From an uncultured Clostridia bacterium (lineage in GTDB: Bacteria; Bacillota; Clostridia; Oscillospirales; Acutalibacteraceae), in contig CANQBP010000007.1 in NCBI GenBank assembly GCA_947589415.1, positions 1 through 64,000 of the forward strand: a stretch of 64,000 nt of DNA, written 5' to 3'. Of this stretch, positions 1 through 10,151 are shown piece after piece. The translations under genes were made by a program, and so were the position numbers. Below the pieces are notes generated by a model. It did not search any database. It saw only the letters and a list, made by a program, of their open reading frames with translations, and was not told where the DNA came from. The stretch's first letter is position 1, and each line of letters begins with the position of its first letter.

Positions 1-252
1 GATAAAAACGAAGATACGTCGAATGAGGTAGAGTCGGATAAAAACGAAGATACATCGAATTGGGTTGAGTCGGATAAGAACGAAGATACATCGAATTGGG
101 TTGAGTCGGATAAGAACGAAGATACATCGAATTGGGTCGAGTCGGATAAAAACGAAGATACATCGAATTGGGTTGAGTCGGATAAAAACGAAGATACATC
201 GAATTGGGTTGAGTCGGATAAAAACGAAGATACATCGAATGAGGCTGAGTCA
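1..252 (+). repeat. Seven tandem 36-bp units (gataaaaacgaagatacatcgaattgggttgagtcg), in frame, 12 aa each
   Basis: Units start at 1, 37, 73, 109, 145, 181 and 217; a degenerate eighth begins at 253. The array may extend left of the window. Confidence 0.95.
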
Positions 253-921
253 AATAAAAACGAAAAAACATATATTGAGGGCAGTGTCCCGGCTAATGAA
301 CCTGCATATATCTTGTCTGTTAAGAATATATGCCAATACAGTGAACCTGCATTACCGACAGGCTGCGAGGTAACGGCACTTTCTTGCTGGTTGAGGTATT
401 ACGGTTTTGACGTAAGTAAAAATATTATTGCCGATAAATATTTGCCAAAGGGTAATCTTTACTATAAAAATAATGTACTCTGCGGGCCTGATCCGTCAAC
501 AACCTTTATCGGTTCTCCCTATTCGGAAAATTCCTACGGCTGCTATTCCGACTGTATCGTGATAACAGCCAACAGATACCTGACAAGTGTCGGTTCGACA
601 AAAAAAGCCGTGAATGTAAGCGGGCGGAATATGACAGATTTATTTAAGTATCTCAGAAACGGAGATCCCGTTATAGTTTGGGCAACCATGGGAATGAGCC
701 AAACGGTATTGACAACCTCCTGGAAAACCGTCAACGGAAAAAATGTAGTATGGAAAGGAAACGAACATTGTTTTGTGCTTGCCGGGTATGACTATGGCAA
801 AAATATCGTTTATGTTGCCGACCCCATGAAGAATACGGAAAAGCTGACCGAATACGATCTGAATCTGTTCATGGAGAGATATAATGAACAGGGGCATAAT
901 GCGGTTGTTATCGAATATTAA
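1..921 (+). CDS. C39-like cysteine peptidase (Peptidase_C39_2 type) with N-terminal 12-aa tandem repeats; 5' end outside the window
   Basis: Frame 1 is open from base 1 to the TAA at 919-921: (DKNEDTSNWVES)n repeats, then LPTGCEVTALSCWLRYYGFDV (catalytic Cys region) and NEHCFVLAGYD..YVADP (His/Asp region). The ORF track only shows the part after the first ATG (313). Confidence 0.8.
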   Translation, partial: DKNEDTSNEVESDKNEDTSNWVESDKNEDTSNWVESDKNEDTSNWVESDKNEDTSNWVESDKNEDTSNWVESDKNEDTSNEAESNKNEKTYIEGSVPANEPAYILSVKNICQYSEPALPTGCEVTALSCWLRYYGFDVSKNIIADKYLPKGNLYYKNNVLCGPDPSTTFIGSPYSENSYGCYSDCIVITANRYLTSVGSTKKAVNVSGRNMTDLFKYLRNGDPVIVWATMGMSQTVLTTSWKTVNGKNVVWKGNEHCFVLAGYDYGKNIVYVADPMKNTEKLTEYDLNLFMERYNEQGHNAVVIEY

Positions 922-986
922 ACGGATATAAAAAGAGGCTGTCAGAGGAGCTTATAGCTTGACTGTCAGCCTCATTTTAATTCGGA

Positions 987-2933
987 TTATCTTATCCTGC
1001 TTCCGGGAGCTATTCCGTCAACAAATATTACCTTGACATTTTCTCCCTCGTCGGCGGCAAGGATCATACCGCTGCTTTCTACCCCGCAAAGTACTGCGGG
1101 TTTAAGGTTGGAAACAACGATAACACTTCGTCCGATAAGTTCTTCGGGCGTATAAAATTCTGCAATTCCGCTTGCAACGGTTCTTTCTTTTCCCGAACCG
1201 TCATCAAGTGTGAGCTTGAGGAGCTTCTTTGCCTTTTTGATGTGTTCGCAGTTTGTTATTTTTGCAACAGTAAGCTCAATTTTTGAAAAATCATCAATGC
1301 CTATCATTGCAAGTCCTTCGGTATTTTTAGTTGTGTTATTTTCTTTTACTTCACGGTCTTTTATAAGTTTATTCAGTTCGGTTATTTCTTTTTCGACATC
1401 AATTCTCGGAAAAATTATTTCTCCCTTGTGTACTGTCACATTTTTTGGAAGAACACCGAACACGGCAGTATTGTCATAAGAAACGTCACTTTCGGAAGCT
1501 CCGATTTGCTCAAATACTTTCGGCATGGTTGTCGGCATAAACGCCGAAAGCAGCGTGGAAATAATCCTTATGGTTTCAAGCAGATTATAAAGTACTGTTG
1601 CAAGGCGGGCTTTTTTTGTTTCATCTTTGCCGAGAATCCAAGGAGTTGTTTCGTCAATATATTTATTAGCGCAGGATACAACTTTGAATATTTCCTCAAG
1701 AGCATTATTGAGTCTGACTTCGTCAATATATTTGTCTACCGTATCGGAAAGAGCAACCGCACGGGAAATAAGTTCGCTGTCAAATTCACCCTCTTCTCTT
1801 TCTTCGGGCAGCGTTCCTCCGAAATATTTTTCAACCATTGCCGTCGTTCTTGAAACGAGATTGCCAAGATCGTTTGCAAGGTCAGTATTTATGCGGTTAA
1901 TCATAATTTCGTTTGAAAATGCGCTGTCCGAACCGAGAGCCATTTCCCTCATTATGTGATATCGTATTGCATCAGCACCGTAACGTTCGCCGAGAATGAA
2001 CGGGTCAACAATATTGCCGAGGGATTTGCTCATTTTTTGTCCGTTAAAAGTTATCCAGCCGTGTACGGCAAGGTGTTTCGGCAAAGGCTGTTCAAGTGCC
2101 ATGAGCATTGCGGGCCATATTATGGCATGGAAACGCATGATGTCTTTTGCCACCATGTGAACATCGGCAGGCCAGAATTTGTCATAGTCGTTATAGCGTT
2201 CGTTATTGAATCCCATAGCAGTTATATAGTTTGAAAGCGCATCTATCCACACATATATAACGTGTTTTTCGTCAAAGGTCACGGGAATACCCCATTTAAA
2301 ACTTGTTCTCGAAACACAAAGATCCTCAAGTCCGGGACGTATGAAGTTATTGACAAGCTCGATTGCTCTTGTTTTCGGCAGTAAATAGTCAGTTTCCGTT
2401 AGCAGCTTTTCTATTCTGTCGGCAAACGGCGACATTTTAAAGAAGTATGCCTCCTCCTTTGCTTCAACAACATCTCTGCCGCAATCGGGGCATTTTCCGT
2501 TGACAAGCTGCGAATCCGTCCAGAAGCTCTCGCACGGAGTACAGTATTTACCGCTGTATTCACCCTTATATATATATCCCTTGTCATACAGTTCCTTAAA
2601 TATTTTCTGAACCGCCTCGATATGGTAGTCATCGGTTGTGCGAATATACCTGTCATATTTAATATTCATAAAGCTCCATAGCTTTTTAAATGTTTCTACT
2701 ATTTCATCGACATATTCCTTTGGGGTAACACCCTTTTCGGCAGCCTTCTGCTCTATTTTCTGTCCGTGTTCATCAGTGCCTGTAAGGAACATTACGTCAT
2801 ATCCCTGCATTCTGCGGTAGCGTGCTATTGAGTCGCAGGCTGTTGTCGTATAGCAATGACCTATATGCGGGTTACCCGACGGATAATAGATCGGTGTGGT
2901 GATATAATATTTTTCACCTATGTGTTTATGCAT
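987..2933 (-). CDS. metG: Methionyl-tRNA synthetase with C-terminal tRNA-binding domain
   Basis: YYITTPIYYPSGNPHIGH signature, KMSKSLGN, Cys4 zinc knuckle CTPCESFW..CPDC, C-terminal EMAP/Trbp111-like domain. Confidence 0.97.
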   Translation of the reverse strand: MHKHIGEKYYITTPIYYPSGNPHIGHCYTTTACDSIARYRRMQGYDVMFLTGTDEHGQKIEQKAAEKGVTPKEYVDEIVETFKKLWSFMNIKYDRYIRTTDDYHIEAVQKIFKELYDKGYIYKGEYSGKYCTPCESFWTDSQLVNGKCPDCGRDVVEAKEEAYFFKMSPFADRIEKLLTETDYLLPKTRAIELVNNFIRPGLEDLCVSRTSFKWGIPVTFDEKHVIYVWIDALSNYITAMGFNNERYNDYDKFWPADVHMVAKDIMRFHAIIWPAMLMALEQPLPKHLAVHGWITFNGQKMSKSLGNIVDPFILGERYGADAIRYHIMREMALGSDSAFSNEIMINRINTDLANDLGNLVSRTTAMVEKYFGGTLPEEREEGEFDSELISRAVALSDTVDKYIDEVRLNNALEEIFKVVSCANKYIDETTPWILGKDETKKARLATVLYNLLETIRIISTLLSAFMPTTMPKVFEQIGASESDVSYDNTAVFGVLPKNVTVHKGEIIFPRIDVEKEITELNKLIKDREVKENNTTKNTEGLAMIGIDDFSKIELTVAKITNCEHIKKAKKLLKLTLDDGSGKERTVASGIAEFYTPEELIGRSVIVVSNLKPAVLCGVESSGMILAADEGENVKVIFVDGIAPGSRIR

Positions 2934-3015
2934 TTTTATTCCTCCAACTTTCTTTTTGGTATAGTGTTATAATTATACCATTTCTACATAATAATTCAAT
3001 ATCTGTTTTGTTAAG

Positions 3016-3417
3016 TTACCGATTTTTTTCGAGTTTGGCAGCAGTTTTTTCCATAAATCGTTCAGCCTTTACGGTAAATCTTTCGTGTTTTCCCGTTGCG
3101 ATGACTCCCGCATTATCTCTTGCCGTAAGCTCAAAGGTATATTTTCTGTCCGTAATATCCGTCAGTTTGGCGAGTGCGGTTATTTCAGCTCCGAGAGGGG
3201 TAGAACTTATATGGTCAATGCTTATCATAGTCCCGACCGTTGTAATTCCCTCCGGGAGGAAAGGCTGAACAAGCTCACAAGCTGCTTTTTCCATAAGTGC
3301 GGCTACAACAGGCGTTGCAAGTACTTCCAATGTACCGCTGCCGACATTGACTGCAAGCATTGACTCGTCTACATTTACCCTTATCTCTTTGGTAATTCCT
3401 ATACTTATGTCATTCAT
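3016..3417 (-). CDS. Thioesterase family protein (FlK-like hotdog fold)
   Basis: VGSGTLEVLATPVVAALMEKAA...GTMISIDHISSTPLGAEITALAKL. Confidence 0.8.
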   Translation of the reverse strand: MNDISIGITKEIRVNVDESMLAVNVGSGTLEVLATPVVAALMEKAACELVQPFLPEGITTVGTMISIDHISSTPLGAEITALAKLTDITDRKYTFELTARDNAGVIATGKHERFTVKAERFMEKTAAKLEKNR

Positions 3418-3581
3418 TTTGCAAATTCTTCCCTTCTGTCCTTGATAAAAAATAATTTTGCTGTTATAATATCTTACATAAGATACTTATTAGTATAACA
3501 CATAAATACAGGAAATACAAAAATAAAACGTATATTCAGTATTAAAAAAATCGGAATATTTCCATTGAGGGGGAGGAGCGC

Positions 3582-4379
3582 TTGGCTGAAAAAAAAGTTG
3601 AAACAAAGGCTAAAACTAAACCTAAAACAAAAAAAAGACCGAGGATATATCTTCTTGATGAACTTAGAGGGTTTGCAATTATCTGCATGGTTTTCTATCA
3701 TGCATTCTATACGGTCGGGATATTTTTTGACTGGGGCTGGGGGAAAATGCTGCTTGATTTTTTTGCTCCTGCCGAACCGTTTTTTGCGGGACTGTTTATT
3801 CTTATATCCGGTATATGTTCAAACTTGAGCCGTTCAAATATAGAAAGAGGAGCAAAACTGTTCTTTATAGCGTATATTCTTACGGTTGTCACGTATTTTG
3901 TCGTGGGAAACGACTCTGCGATAAGATTTGGCATTTTGCATATGCTTTCGATATGCATGATGCTTTACGGAATACTTTCGGGTATTTGTAAGTACATACC
4001 TATGTGGATAGGAATTATTGTGAATGCGGCGATGTTTGTTTTTACATTCGGAGTCACTTCCGGCTATGTGGGAATACCGTTTGTATGGACTTTCAGGCTG
4101 CCGATTGAGTGGTATCAAACCGATTTCCTTTATCCTTTGGGATTTGTGGGAAGTGGTTTTTCGTCGGGAGATTACTTTGCATTGTTACCGTGGCTGTTTC
4201 TGTTTTTTGCGGGCGGATATTTCGGACGGCTTGCGGCGCAGAATAAATTTCCCAAGGCGGCATATAAGAACCACATACCTTTTCTATCGTTTCTCGGTAA
4301 GTATTCGTTGATAATATACCTTGCACATCAGCCGGTTATATTCGGCATTTGTGAGGCAGTAAAATATATTGTAAAGTAA
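3582..4379 (+). CDS. DUF1624 / heparan-alpha-glucosaminide N-acetyltransferase-like membrane protein
   Basis: IYLLDELRGFAIICMVFYHAFY motif, multiple TM segments; TTG start; Lys-rich N-terminus. Confidence 0.8.
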   Translation: MAEKKVETKAKTKPKTKKRPRIYLLDELRGFAIICMVFYHAFYTVGIFFDWGWGKMLLDFFAPAEPFFAGLFILISGICSNLSRSNIERGAKLFFIAYILTVVTYFVVGNDSAIRFGILHMLSICMMLYGILSGICKYIPMWIGIIVNAAMFVFTFGVTSGYVGIPFVWTFRLPIEWYQTDFLYPLGFVGSGFSSGDYFALLPWLFLFFAGGYFGRLAAQNKFPKAAYKNHIPFLSFLGKYSLIIYLAHQPVIFGICEAVKYIVK

Positions 4380-4401
4380 TGAAAAACAGGGAGGTTTCAG
4401 T

Positions 4402-5085
4402 ATGAAAAAAGAGATATCTGATGTAAATGCAGAAAATACGGAACAAAAAGAAAATGAGGTTTCGGAACATGACAAGGTTTCCGATTTGCTCAAAAAAAAT
4501 TCATCATACAAATTCGGCAAAAGACTTTATGACACGGGTCTTGCGGTTATGCTTTTAATAGTGCTGCTTAATCTGTTAATGAATTTTATGAAAATAGAGT
4601 TTTACATAGGGGGAACAATATGCACGGGAGCCCTTATTTTCCTGTATATCATTCCTTGCGTAATGATGATAATTGGTCTTGTGAAGTCCGTTAAGGCTGC
4701 CAAAAAGGCGGGTGTCAAGGAAAAGGGAAGCGGAGTTTGTTTTATCATATCGGCATTTCTCTTGGCATTTGTAATTTTTGCAGGGACTTTTGAAACGATT
4801 TTACCGTCATATCATGTATATGAGCTTGAAAACGTGACGGCATCTGACGGAAGAGAGTTTTTGGCTGCCAAAAGCGAAACCGTAAAGATATTCGGGGAAA
4901 GACATGGTGAAATGCCGAGTTTTTATGACATTGATATATATGACGTACACGGGATTTTTGCAAAAAGAGTCGTAAGCTGTTCGGCACATACGGGAGAGTA
5001 TAAAATTGAAAAAACGGATAACGGAAAATATAAGCTCATCGTTTCATTCCTCGGCAGAAATGAAGGTTATCCGTTTGAGGGGTAG
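4402..5085 (+). CDS. Hypothetical membrane protein
   Basis: ORF with RBS (ggagg), three hydrophobic segments, co-directional with neighbours. Confidence 0.65.
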   Translation: MKKEISDVNAENTEQKENEVSEHDKVSDLLKKNSSYKFGKRLYDTGLAVMLLIVLLNLLMNFMKIEFYIGGTICTGALIFLYIIPCVMMIIGLVKSVKAAKKAGVKEKGSGVCFIISAFLLAFVIFAGTFETILPSYHVYELENVTASDGREFLAAKSETVKIFGERHGEMPSFYDIDIYDVHGIFAKRVVSCSAHTGEYKIEKTDNGKYKLIVSFLGRNEGYPFEG

Positions 5086-5095
5086 GCATTAAAAA

Positions 5096-5779
5096 ATGAG
5101 GAAATACGATATAGCGTTATTTGATCTTGACGGTACGCTGAGCGAATCGGGCAAGGGAATACTCGACTGTGTGAGAATGGTTTTTGAAGAAACAAAAAGA
5201 CCGATGCCGAACGATGAGATAATAAGAAGTTTTATAGGTCCGCCCATGTATGACAGTCTTGTAAGGTGCGGATTTGAACATGAGGCTGCGCTGAAAGCGG
5301 TAGAAATATATAAGAGGAATTATATTCAAAGCGGTATTTATAAAAACAGGCTCTATGACGGAATGGGAGATGTATTGAAAAGTCTTAGAAATGAGGGTGT
5401 AAGGCTCGGTGTTGCCTCATCAAAATATCAGAAATTTACGGATAAAATTATAAATATGCTTGGTATATCCGAATTTTTTGACGTTATCGGAGGTTCTACT
5501 TCCGTTTCGGGCAGAACGGAAAATGAGATTAAACCGAGGCGGAATAAGTTGGACGTTATCAATTATGTAATTGATAATATGCGAATGACCCCGACCGACA
5601 GAATAGTTATGATAGGCGATACGGGGTTTGACGCCGAGGGTGCGTCTGCTGCGGGAATTGATTTTATCGGCTGTCTTTTCGGGTACGGTACAAAAGAGGA
5701 TATGCAGGAGCATTATACCGTCGGGACACCGATTTTTGCGGAATTGCCGACGGATATAATGTCAAAGATTATTGCATAG
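5096..5779 (+). CDS. HAD-superfamily hydrolase (phosphoglycolate phosphatase-like)
   Basis: DLDGTLSESGKGI, GVASSKYQKF, MIGDTGFDAEGASAAGI motifs. Confidence 0.9.
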   Translation: MRKYDIALFDLDGTLSESGKGILDCVRMVFEETKRPMPNDEIIRSFIGPPMYDSLVRCGFEHEAALKAVEIYKRNYIQSGIYKNRLYDGMGDVLKSLRNEGVRLGVASSKYQKFTDKIINMLGISEFFDVIGGSTSVSGRTENEIKPRRNKLDVINYVIDNMRMTPTDRIVMIGDTGFDAEGASAAGIDFIGCLFGYGTKEDMQEHYTVGTPIFAELPTDIMSKIIA

Positions 5780-5885
5780 AAAATTTACGGGAAAATAAAT
5801 ATCGGGTCATATCACAAAACTTTAGCGGGACTTTAGAGTACTTTAAAACTGCCGAGTCCGGATTAAACAGGAGTGCGGGAGTTTG

Positions 5886-6965
5886 TCACTTGGTGATATT
5901 TATATTTTGATAGTAATGATTAAGAATTTCTTTGTAATCGGAGCCTTGCTTTGCCATTCCCTGCGCACCCCATTGACTCAAACCGACACCGTGACCGTAC
6001 CCCCTTACCGTGAACGTGAACTTATTGTCGGAATATTCGATTTCAAATGCTGCGCTTCGGAGTCCGAAAGCCTGACGGATATCCGAGCCCGTGAATTTCT
6101 TGTTTCCTATGACCGTTTCCGTGACCGATCCCGAAGCGGTACGCTTTATTTCACCAATGTATGTTTCGGGGTTTCCGTTTAGAATTATGTCTTTGTTGAG
6201 AGATGTCATTTTTTCTTTAAATTCAGAAGCCGAGAAACTGCATATTGTCAGATAATCGGGTGCAGCTGTGTCTGTCGGACTTGCAACGGCAATAAGGTTT
6301 TCGCTGTCAAATCCGAATATATCCTTTGCATTTTCGGTCATACCGCTTGATACGGCATGATAACAGGCATCTATTAAATCCCCTTTTTTATCTGTAATAA
6401 CTTCCCCGAAAACAGAGTCAACCGCAGAATGTATTTTTTCTTTGCTTTCATTATACAGATCCCCCCACTTTTTCTTTAATTGTTCATCGTTAAGATAAAA
6501 CTGTCCGTCAGATATATCAGCCGAAAAATCCGCCCCTTTAAGCTCCTTGTCGGGAGTTTCTTTTTGTTTATTTCTTAATCTGCAAAAATGTGTATATAGT
6601 GCAACGGTTTGTGCCTTTAATGCCTCTTCTTCAAATGACGGCGGCATTTCATATGCTAATGCACCGTAACAAAATTCTTTATCGTCAACAGATATTATTT
6701 TTCCGCTTGATGTGTCAAGAATTTTAAAATTATTAGAAATTCTGTCATCGGCGGCGGAAATGTCACTGTCTTTTGTGCTTATTACGCTGCTTTCTGTTTC
6801 TGCTTCACTTTTTCCATAAGGATCAGAACGGCTTGCGGATAATGTGGCAGACACACCGCCGCTTGGCATGATTATGCCGTTTTTTGCCGAAATAAGCGGC
6901 AGAGCCGCCATTATAATAAAACAGAAAAACGCCGGGATCATTTTTTTTCTCATACCGTACCTCAC
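5886..6965 (-). CDS. spoIID: SpoIID/LytB domain protein (stage II sporulation protein D-like)
   Basis: EALKAQTVALYTHFC...GYGHGVGLSQWGAQGMAKQGSDYKEILNHYY. Confidence 0.88.
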   Translation of the reverse strand: MRYGMRKKMIPAFFCFIIMAALPLISAKNGIIMPSGGVSATLSASRSDPYGKSEAETESSVISTKDSDISAADDRISNNFKILDTSSGKIISVDDKEFCYGALAYEMPPSFEEEALKAQTVALYTHFCRLRNKQKETPDKELKGADFSADISDGQFYLNDEQLKKKWGDLYNESKEKIHSAVDSVFGEVITDKKGDLIDACYHAVSSGMTENAKDIFGFDSENLIAVASPTDTAAPDYLTICSFSASEFKEKMTSLNKDIILNGNPETYIGEIKRTASGSVTETVIGNKKFTGSDIRQAFGLRSAAFEIEYSDNKFTFTVRGYGHGVGLSQWGAQGMAKQGSDYKEILNHYYQNINITK

Positions 6966-7118
6966 ATTTTTTTAAATAAATACTTGCCTTTCTTGACATA
7001 ATACCAAAAAGAAGTTAAAATATATATCAGGCGATGGGACTGTCGGTTCATTGTCTGAATGATATGGAGTATTTATATACATTACCGCATATATGTTATT
7101 TTATGATTTTGTGCGGTT

Positions 7119-8534
7119 TTGTATGCGCCTTTGGCAAAACGGATAAAAAGACAAAGGATGTGGCGAAGAATGAATAATGATAATTTTTATGACAGGTTTG
7201 CGGAACTTTGCGATGAGTATCGGCGACATAACGGGTTTAACAGCGAGGACTATCAGACATACGGCGTAAAAAGAGGACTTAGAAATCCTGACGGTACAGG
7301 TGTTATGGCGGGGCTTACAAACATATGTAATGTGCATGGTTTCCTTATTGCAGACGGAGAAAGAATACCTGATGAGGGAAAGCTGACATACAGAGGTTAT
7401 GATGTAAGCAGCATAATTGATGCCTGCATAAAAGAAGACAGGTTCGGATTTGAGGAAACCGTGTGGCTGCTGCTTTTTGGGGATTTGCCCGATAAGACAC
7501 ATTTGAACCGTTTTAAGGAAATACTCGGTCACTACCGTGAGCTTCCCGAAAATTTTGCCGAGGACATGATATTGAAATTTCCCTCGGAAGATATAATGAA
7601 CAAACTGGCACATTCCGTGCTGGGGTTATATACAACAGACCCCAATCCCGACGATACATCACTTGAAAACATAATGCGCCAGTCGATACAGCTTATTGCC
7701 TCTTTGCCGACGATTATGACCTATGCATATCAGGTAAAGAGAAGAGCCTTTGATAAAAAAAGTATGTTTTTTCACCCCGTGGATCTTAAACTTTCCACGA
7801 GTGAGTCTATATTGCGTGCCCTGCGTTTTGATATGAAGTTCACTGATTCCGAGGCGAAGCTGCTCGATCTTTGTATGATACTTCATGCGGAGCATGGCGG
7901 GGGAAATAACTCTACCTTTACGGCAAGAGTGCTGTCATCATCGGGAACGGATACATATTCGGCAATCGCAGCGGCAATAGGTTCGCTTAAAGGACCTCGC
8001 CACGGCGGAGCAAATTTGAGAGTTCGTACCATGATGAATGAGCTTATGGAAAATGTGAAAGACTGGAAGGACGAGGAACAAATATATGACTTCCTTGCCT
8101 CGGTTGTACGAAAGGAAAAAGGGGACGGATCGGGACTTATATACGGTTTTGGTCACGCTATATATACACTTTCCGATGCCCGTGCCGTAATTCTTAGAAA
8201 AACAGCGGAAAAAATTGCAGCCGAAAAAAATATGACAGATGAATTTGAGCTTTACAAGACTGTCGAAAAGCTGACACCGAGAATTATGAAAGAAGTAAAG
8301 GGAAGCTCGAAAGTCATATGTGCTAATGTGGATTTTTATTCGGGCTTTGTATATGATATGCTCGGAATACCGAGTGATCTGTTCACACCGCTTTTTGCTG
8401 TATCAAGGATAGCGGGTTGGTGTGCCCATAGGATTGAAGAGGTAATATACGGCGGAAGAATAATTCGTCCGGCATACAGGTCAATGGTTCATAATAAGGA
8501 ATATGTTCCGATTTCCGAAAGAACTTATGATTGA
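7119..8534 (+). CDS. Citrate synthase; exact start uncertain (an internal ATG at MNNDNFYDRF is possible)
   Basis: GLTNICNVHGF, LTYRGYDVSSI, LHAEHGGGNNSTFTARV, LKGPRHGGAN motifs. Confidence 0.93.
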   Translation: MYAPLAKRIKRQRMWRRMNNDNFYDRFAELCDEYRRHNGFNSEDYQTYGVKRGLRNPDGTGVMAGLTNICNVHGFLIADGERIPDEGKLTYRGYDVSSIIDACIKEDRFGFEETVWLLLFGDLPDKTHLNRFKEILGHYRELPENFAEDMILKFPSEDIMNKLAHSVLGLYTTDPNPDDTSLENIMRQSIQLIASLPTIMTYAYQVKRRAFDKKSMFFHPVDLKLSTSESILRALRFDMKFTDSEAKLLDLCMILHAEHGGGNNSTFTARVLSSSGTDTYSAIAAAIGSLKGPRHGGANLRVRTMMNELMENVKDWKDEEQIYDFLASVVRKEKGDGSGLIYGFGHAIYTLSDARAVILRKTAEKIAAEKNMTDEFELYKTVEKLTPRIMKEVKGSSKVICANVDFYSGFVYDMLGIPSDLFTPLFAVSRIAGWCAHRIEEVIYGGRIIRPAYRSMVHNKEYVPISERTYD

Positions 8535-8637
8535 CAAGGTATGCTGCCGAAACGCAAAAGTGCGGACGGCAGCATACGGCAAAGTTTCCGACAGACGGAG
8601 TCATAACGTTTTATCCTAAAAAGGGAGAAGTAAATGT

Positions 8638-10059
8638 ATGAAAATTAAAAAATTATGGATACCTGCCGTTATAATAGGTATTATAGGCGGGGCAGCGAAA
8701 ATTTGTGATACACTTTTCAATTATACGGGAAAGGGTTTCTTTCTTGATAAGGTAAGCTGCAATGTGATATTTATTATATCAATTATTGCTGTTTTGGCGA
8801 TAGGTATCGGAATGTTATTCGCTGACAGAAAAACAGAAATTTACAGCGCACCGACAAAGAGCATACCGGCAGCGTTTTTCGGATTTATTGCGTCAGTGTC
8901 GATAGTCGGAAGCGGGGTTATTTCCGTTTTGTCTATCGGCTCGACAGAGTATCCGCTCGTTACTTTCATAAATATTATTTTGGGGTTGCTCGGCGGTGTT
9001 GTCATGCTCTATGAGTCTTGTATATGTTTTACGGGGCAGAACGGAATAAAAAGGATACCGTATCTGGTTCTTGCACTCCCCGCATGGTCGTGCGGCAGAC
9101 TTATCTCGCTGTTTGTGGAGTATTCAAAGATTTCGCTTAATGCAACGGAAATGTTTGATGTTATATCCGTGGCACTTCTTACTATGTTCATGTTCTATCA
9201 AGCAATGTTCCTTGCGGAAATCGACCCGCAGAAATGTGTAGGAAAAACCGTTCTTTACGGTTCCGGTTTTATGTTATGTACTCTGATAACAACAACAGAC
9301 ATAATATTAAAGATGATAGTACCCGCAAAAGATACCGTGAATGTAGATACGTTTATTGTTCTGCCGACCCTTTCGAGAATACTTACCTGCACTACCGATA
9401 TTGCATTGTGCGGTTTTGCCTTGTTCTTTATGATAAGCATGGTGAAGAACATTGATGTTGATGATGCGGAAGAAGAGGAAAGTAATGAAAGCATGGGAGA
9501 TGACGAGTTTTTCGGCTATCTCCCGACAGGTGCAAAGGAAAATGTACAGGCTGATGATACCGAAGTCGCAGAACCCGTGGAATTTAGCGGATCGGCTCTT
9601 ACTCTTGAGGATACGTTGTCAATCAGCAGGAAAGAAATAGAAAAGGCAGCAAAAGAGAAAGAGGAGGCTGCCAAATATGATGAGTCTGCAGACGAAACCG
9701 GCAATAATCAAATGACAGAAACGTCGGAATATTCGGAAAGCGGTTTAGAGTCTGCGCCGGATTTAAGTACTGATGTCGGAGATGATCGGGAGGAGGAAAA
9801 AACGGAAATCCAACCGAGTGAACCGATCATCGGGACAGAAGTTCAATCGGACGGCGAAAGCCGGTTTGAAGAAATTGATGTGCAGGCAGAAGAAAATAAC
9901 GAAACAGCCGTAAACTATGAGGAAAACGGCGATATTTCAAGCGACAAGAATACAAGCCGAGGCGGGTTTGAAAATATCTTCGCTGATGTAAGCGGTGATG
10001 ATGATTATGAGGATGTCTGCCGTTTACTTAACGAGATAAGCGAAAATGAAAATTTTTAA
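8638..10059 (+). CDS. Hypothetical membrane protein with acidic cytoplasmic tail
   Basis: Seven or so hydrophobic segments followed by about 200 Glu/Asp-rich residues. Confidence 0.65.
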   Translation: MKIKKLWIPAVIIGIIGGAAKICDTLFNYTGKGFFLDKVSCNVIFIISIIAVLAIGIGMLFADRKTEIYSAPTKSIPAAFFGFIASVSIVGSGVISVLSIGSTEYPLVTFINIILGLLGGVVMLYESCICFTGQNGIKRIPYLVLALPAWSCGRLISLFVEYSKISLNATEMFDVISVALLTMFMFYQAMFLAEIDPQKCVGKTVLYGSGFMLCTLITTTDIILKMIVPAKDTVNVDTFIVLPTLSRILTCTTDIALCGFALFFMISMVKNIDVDDAEEEESNESMGDDEFFGYLPTGAKENVQADDTEVAEPVEFSGSALTLEDTLSISRKEIEKAAKEKEEAAKYDESADETGNNQMTETSEYSESGLESAPDLSTDVGDDREEEKTEIQPSEPIIGTEVQSDGESRFEEIDVQAEENNETAVNYEENGDISSDKNTSRGGFENIFADVSGDDDYEDVCRLLNEISENENF

Positions 10060-10090
10060 TAAAAAATTTTCGCAAAATTGCCGTAAACAC

Positions 10091-10119
10091 TTGTAATTTT
10101 TTCTAAAATGCTTTAAAAT
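10091..10119 (+). promoter_or_regulatory. Putative sigma-A-type promoter of gap (TTGTAA-17-TAAAAT)
   Basis: Hexamers with 17-bp spacer about 30 bp before the gap RBS (aggaggt). Confidence 0.45.
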
Positions 10120-10151
10120 ATAATAAGTAAAATATTAGGAGGTAATTTCCA

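Noticed and set aside
1-252. CRISPR-like array
   Set aside because: Units are contiguous with no unique spacers and are in a coding frame.
65-373. 102-aa basic ORF MSRIRTKIHRIG...
   Set aside because: Wrong frame of the 36-bp repeats; the continuous frame 1 reading joins the C39-like domain.
2934-3015. T-box or other riboswitch upstream of metG
   Set aside because: The gap is too short and has no T-box or S-box consensus; no such motif seen before argS or proS either.
7101-7613. 170-aa minus-strand ORF
   Set aside because: Antisense to citrate synthase, no motif.
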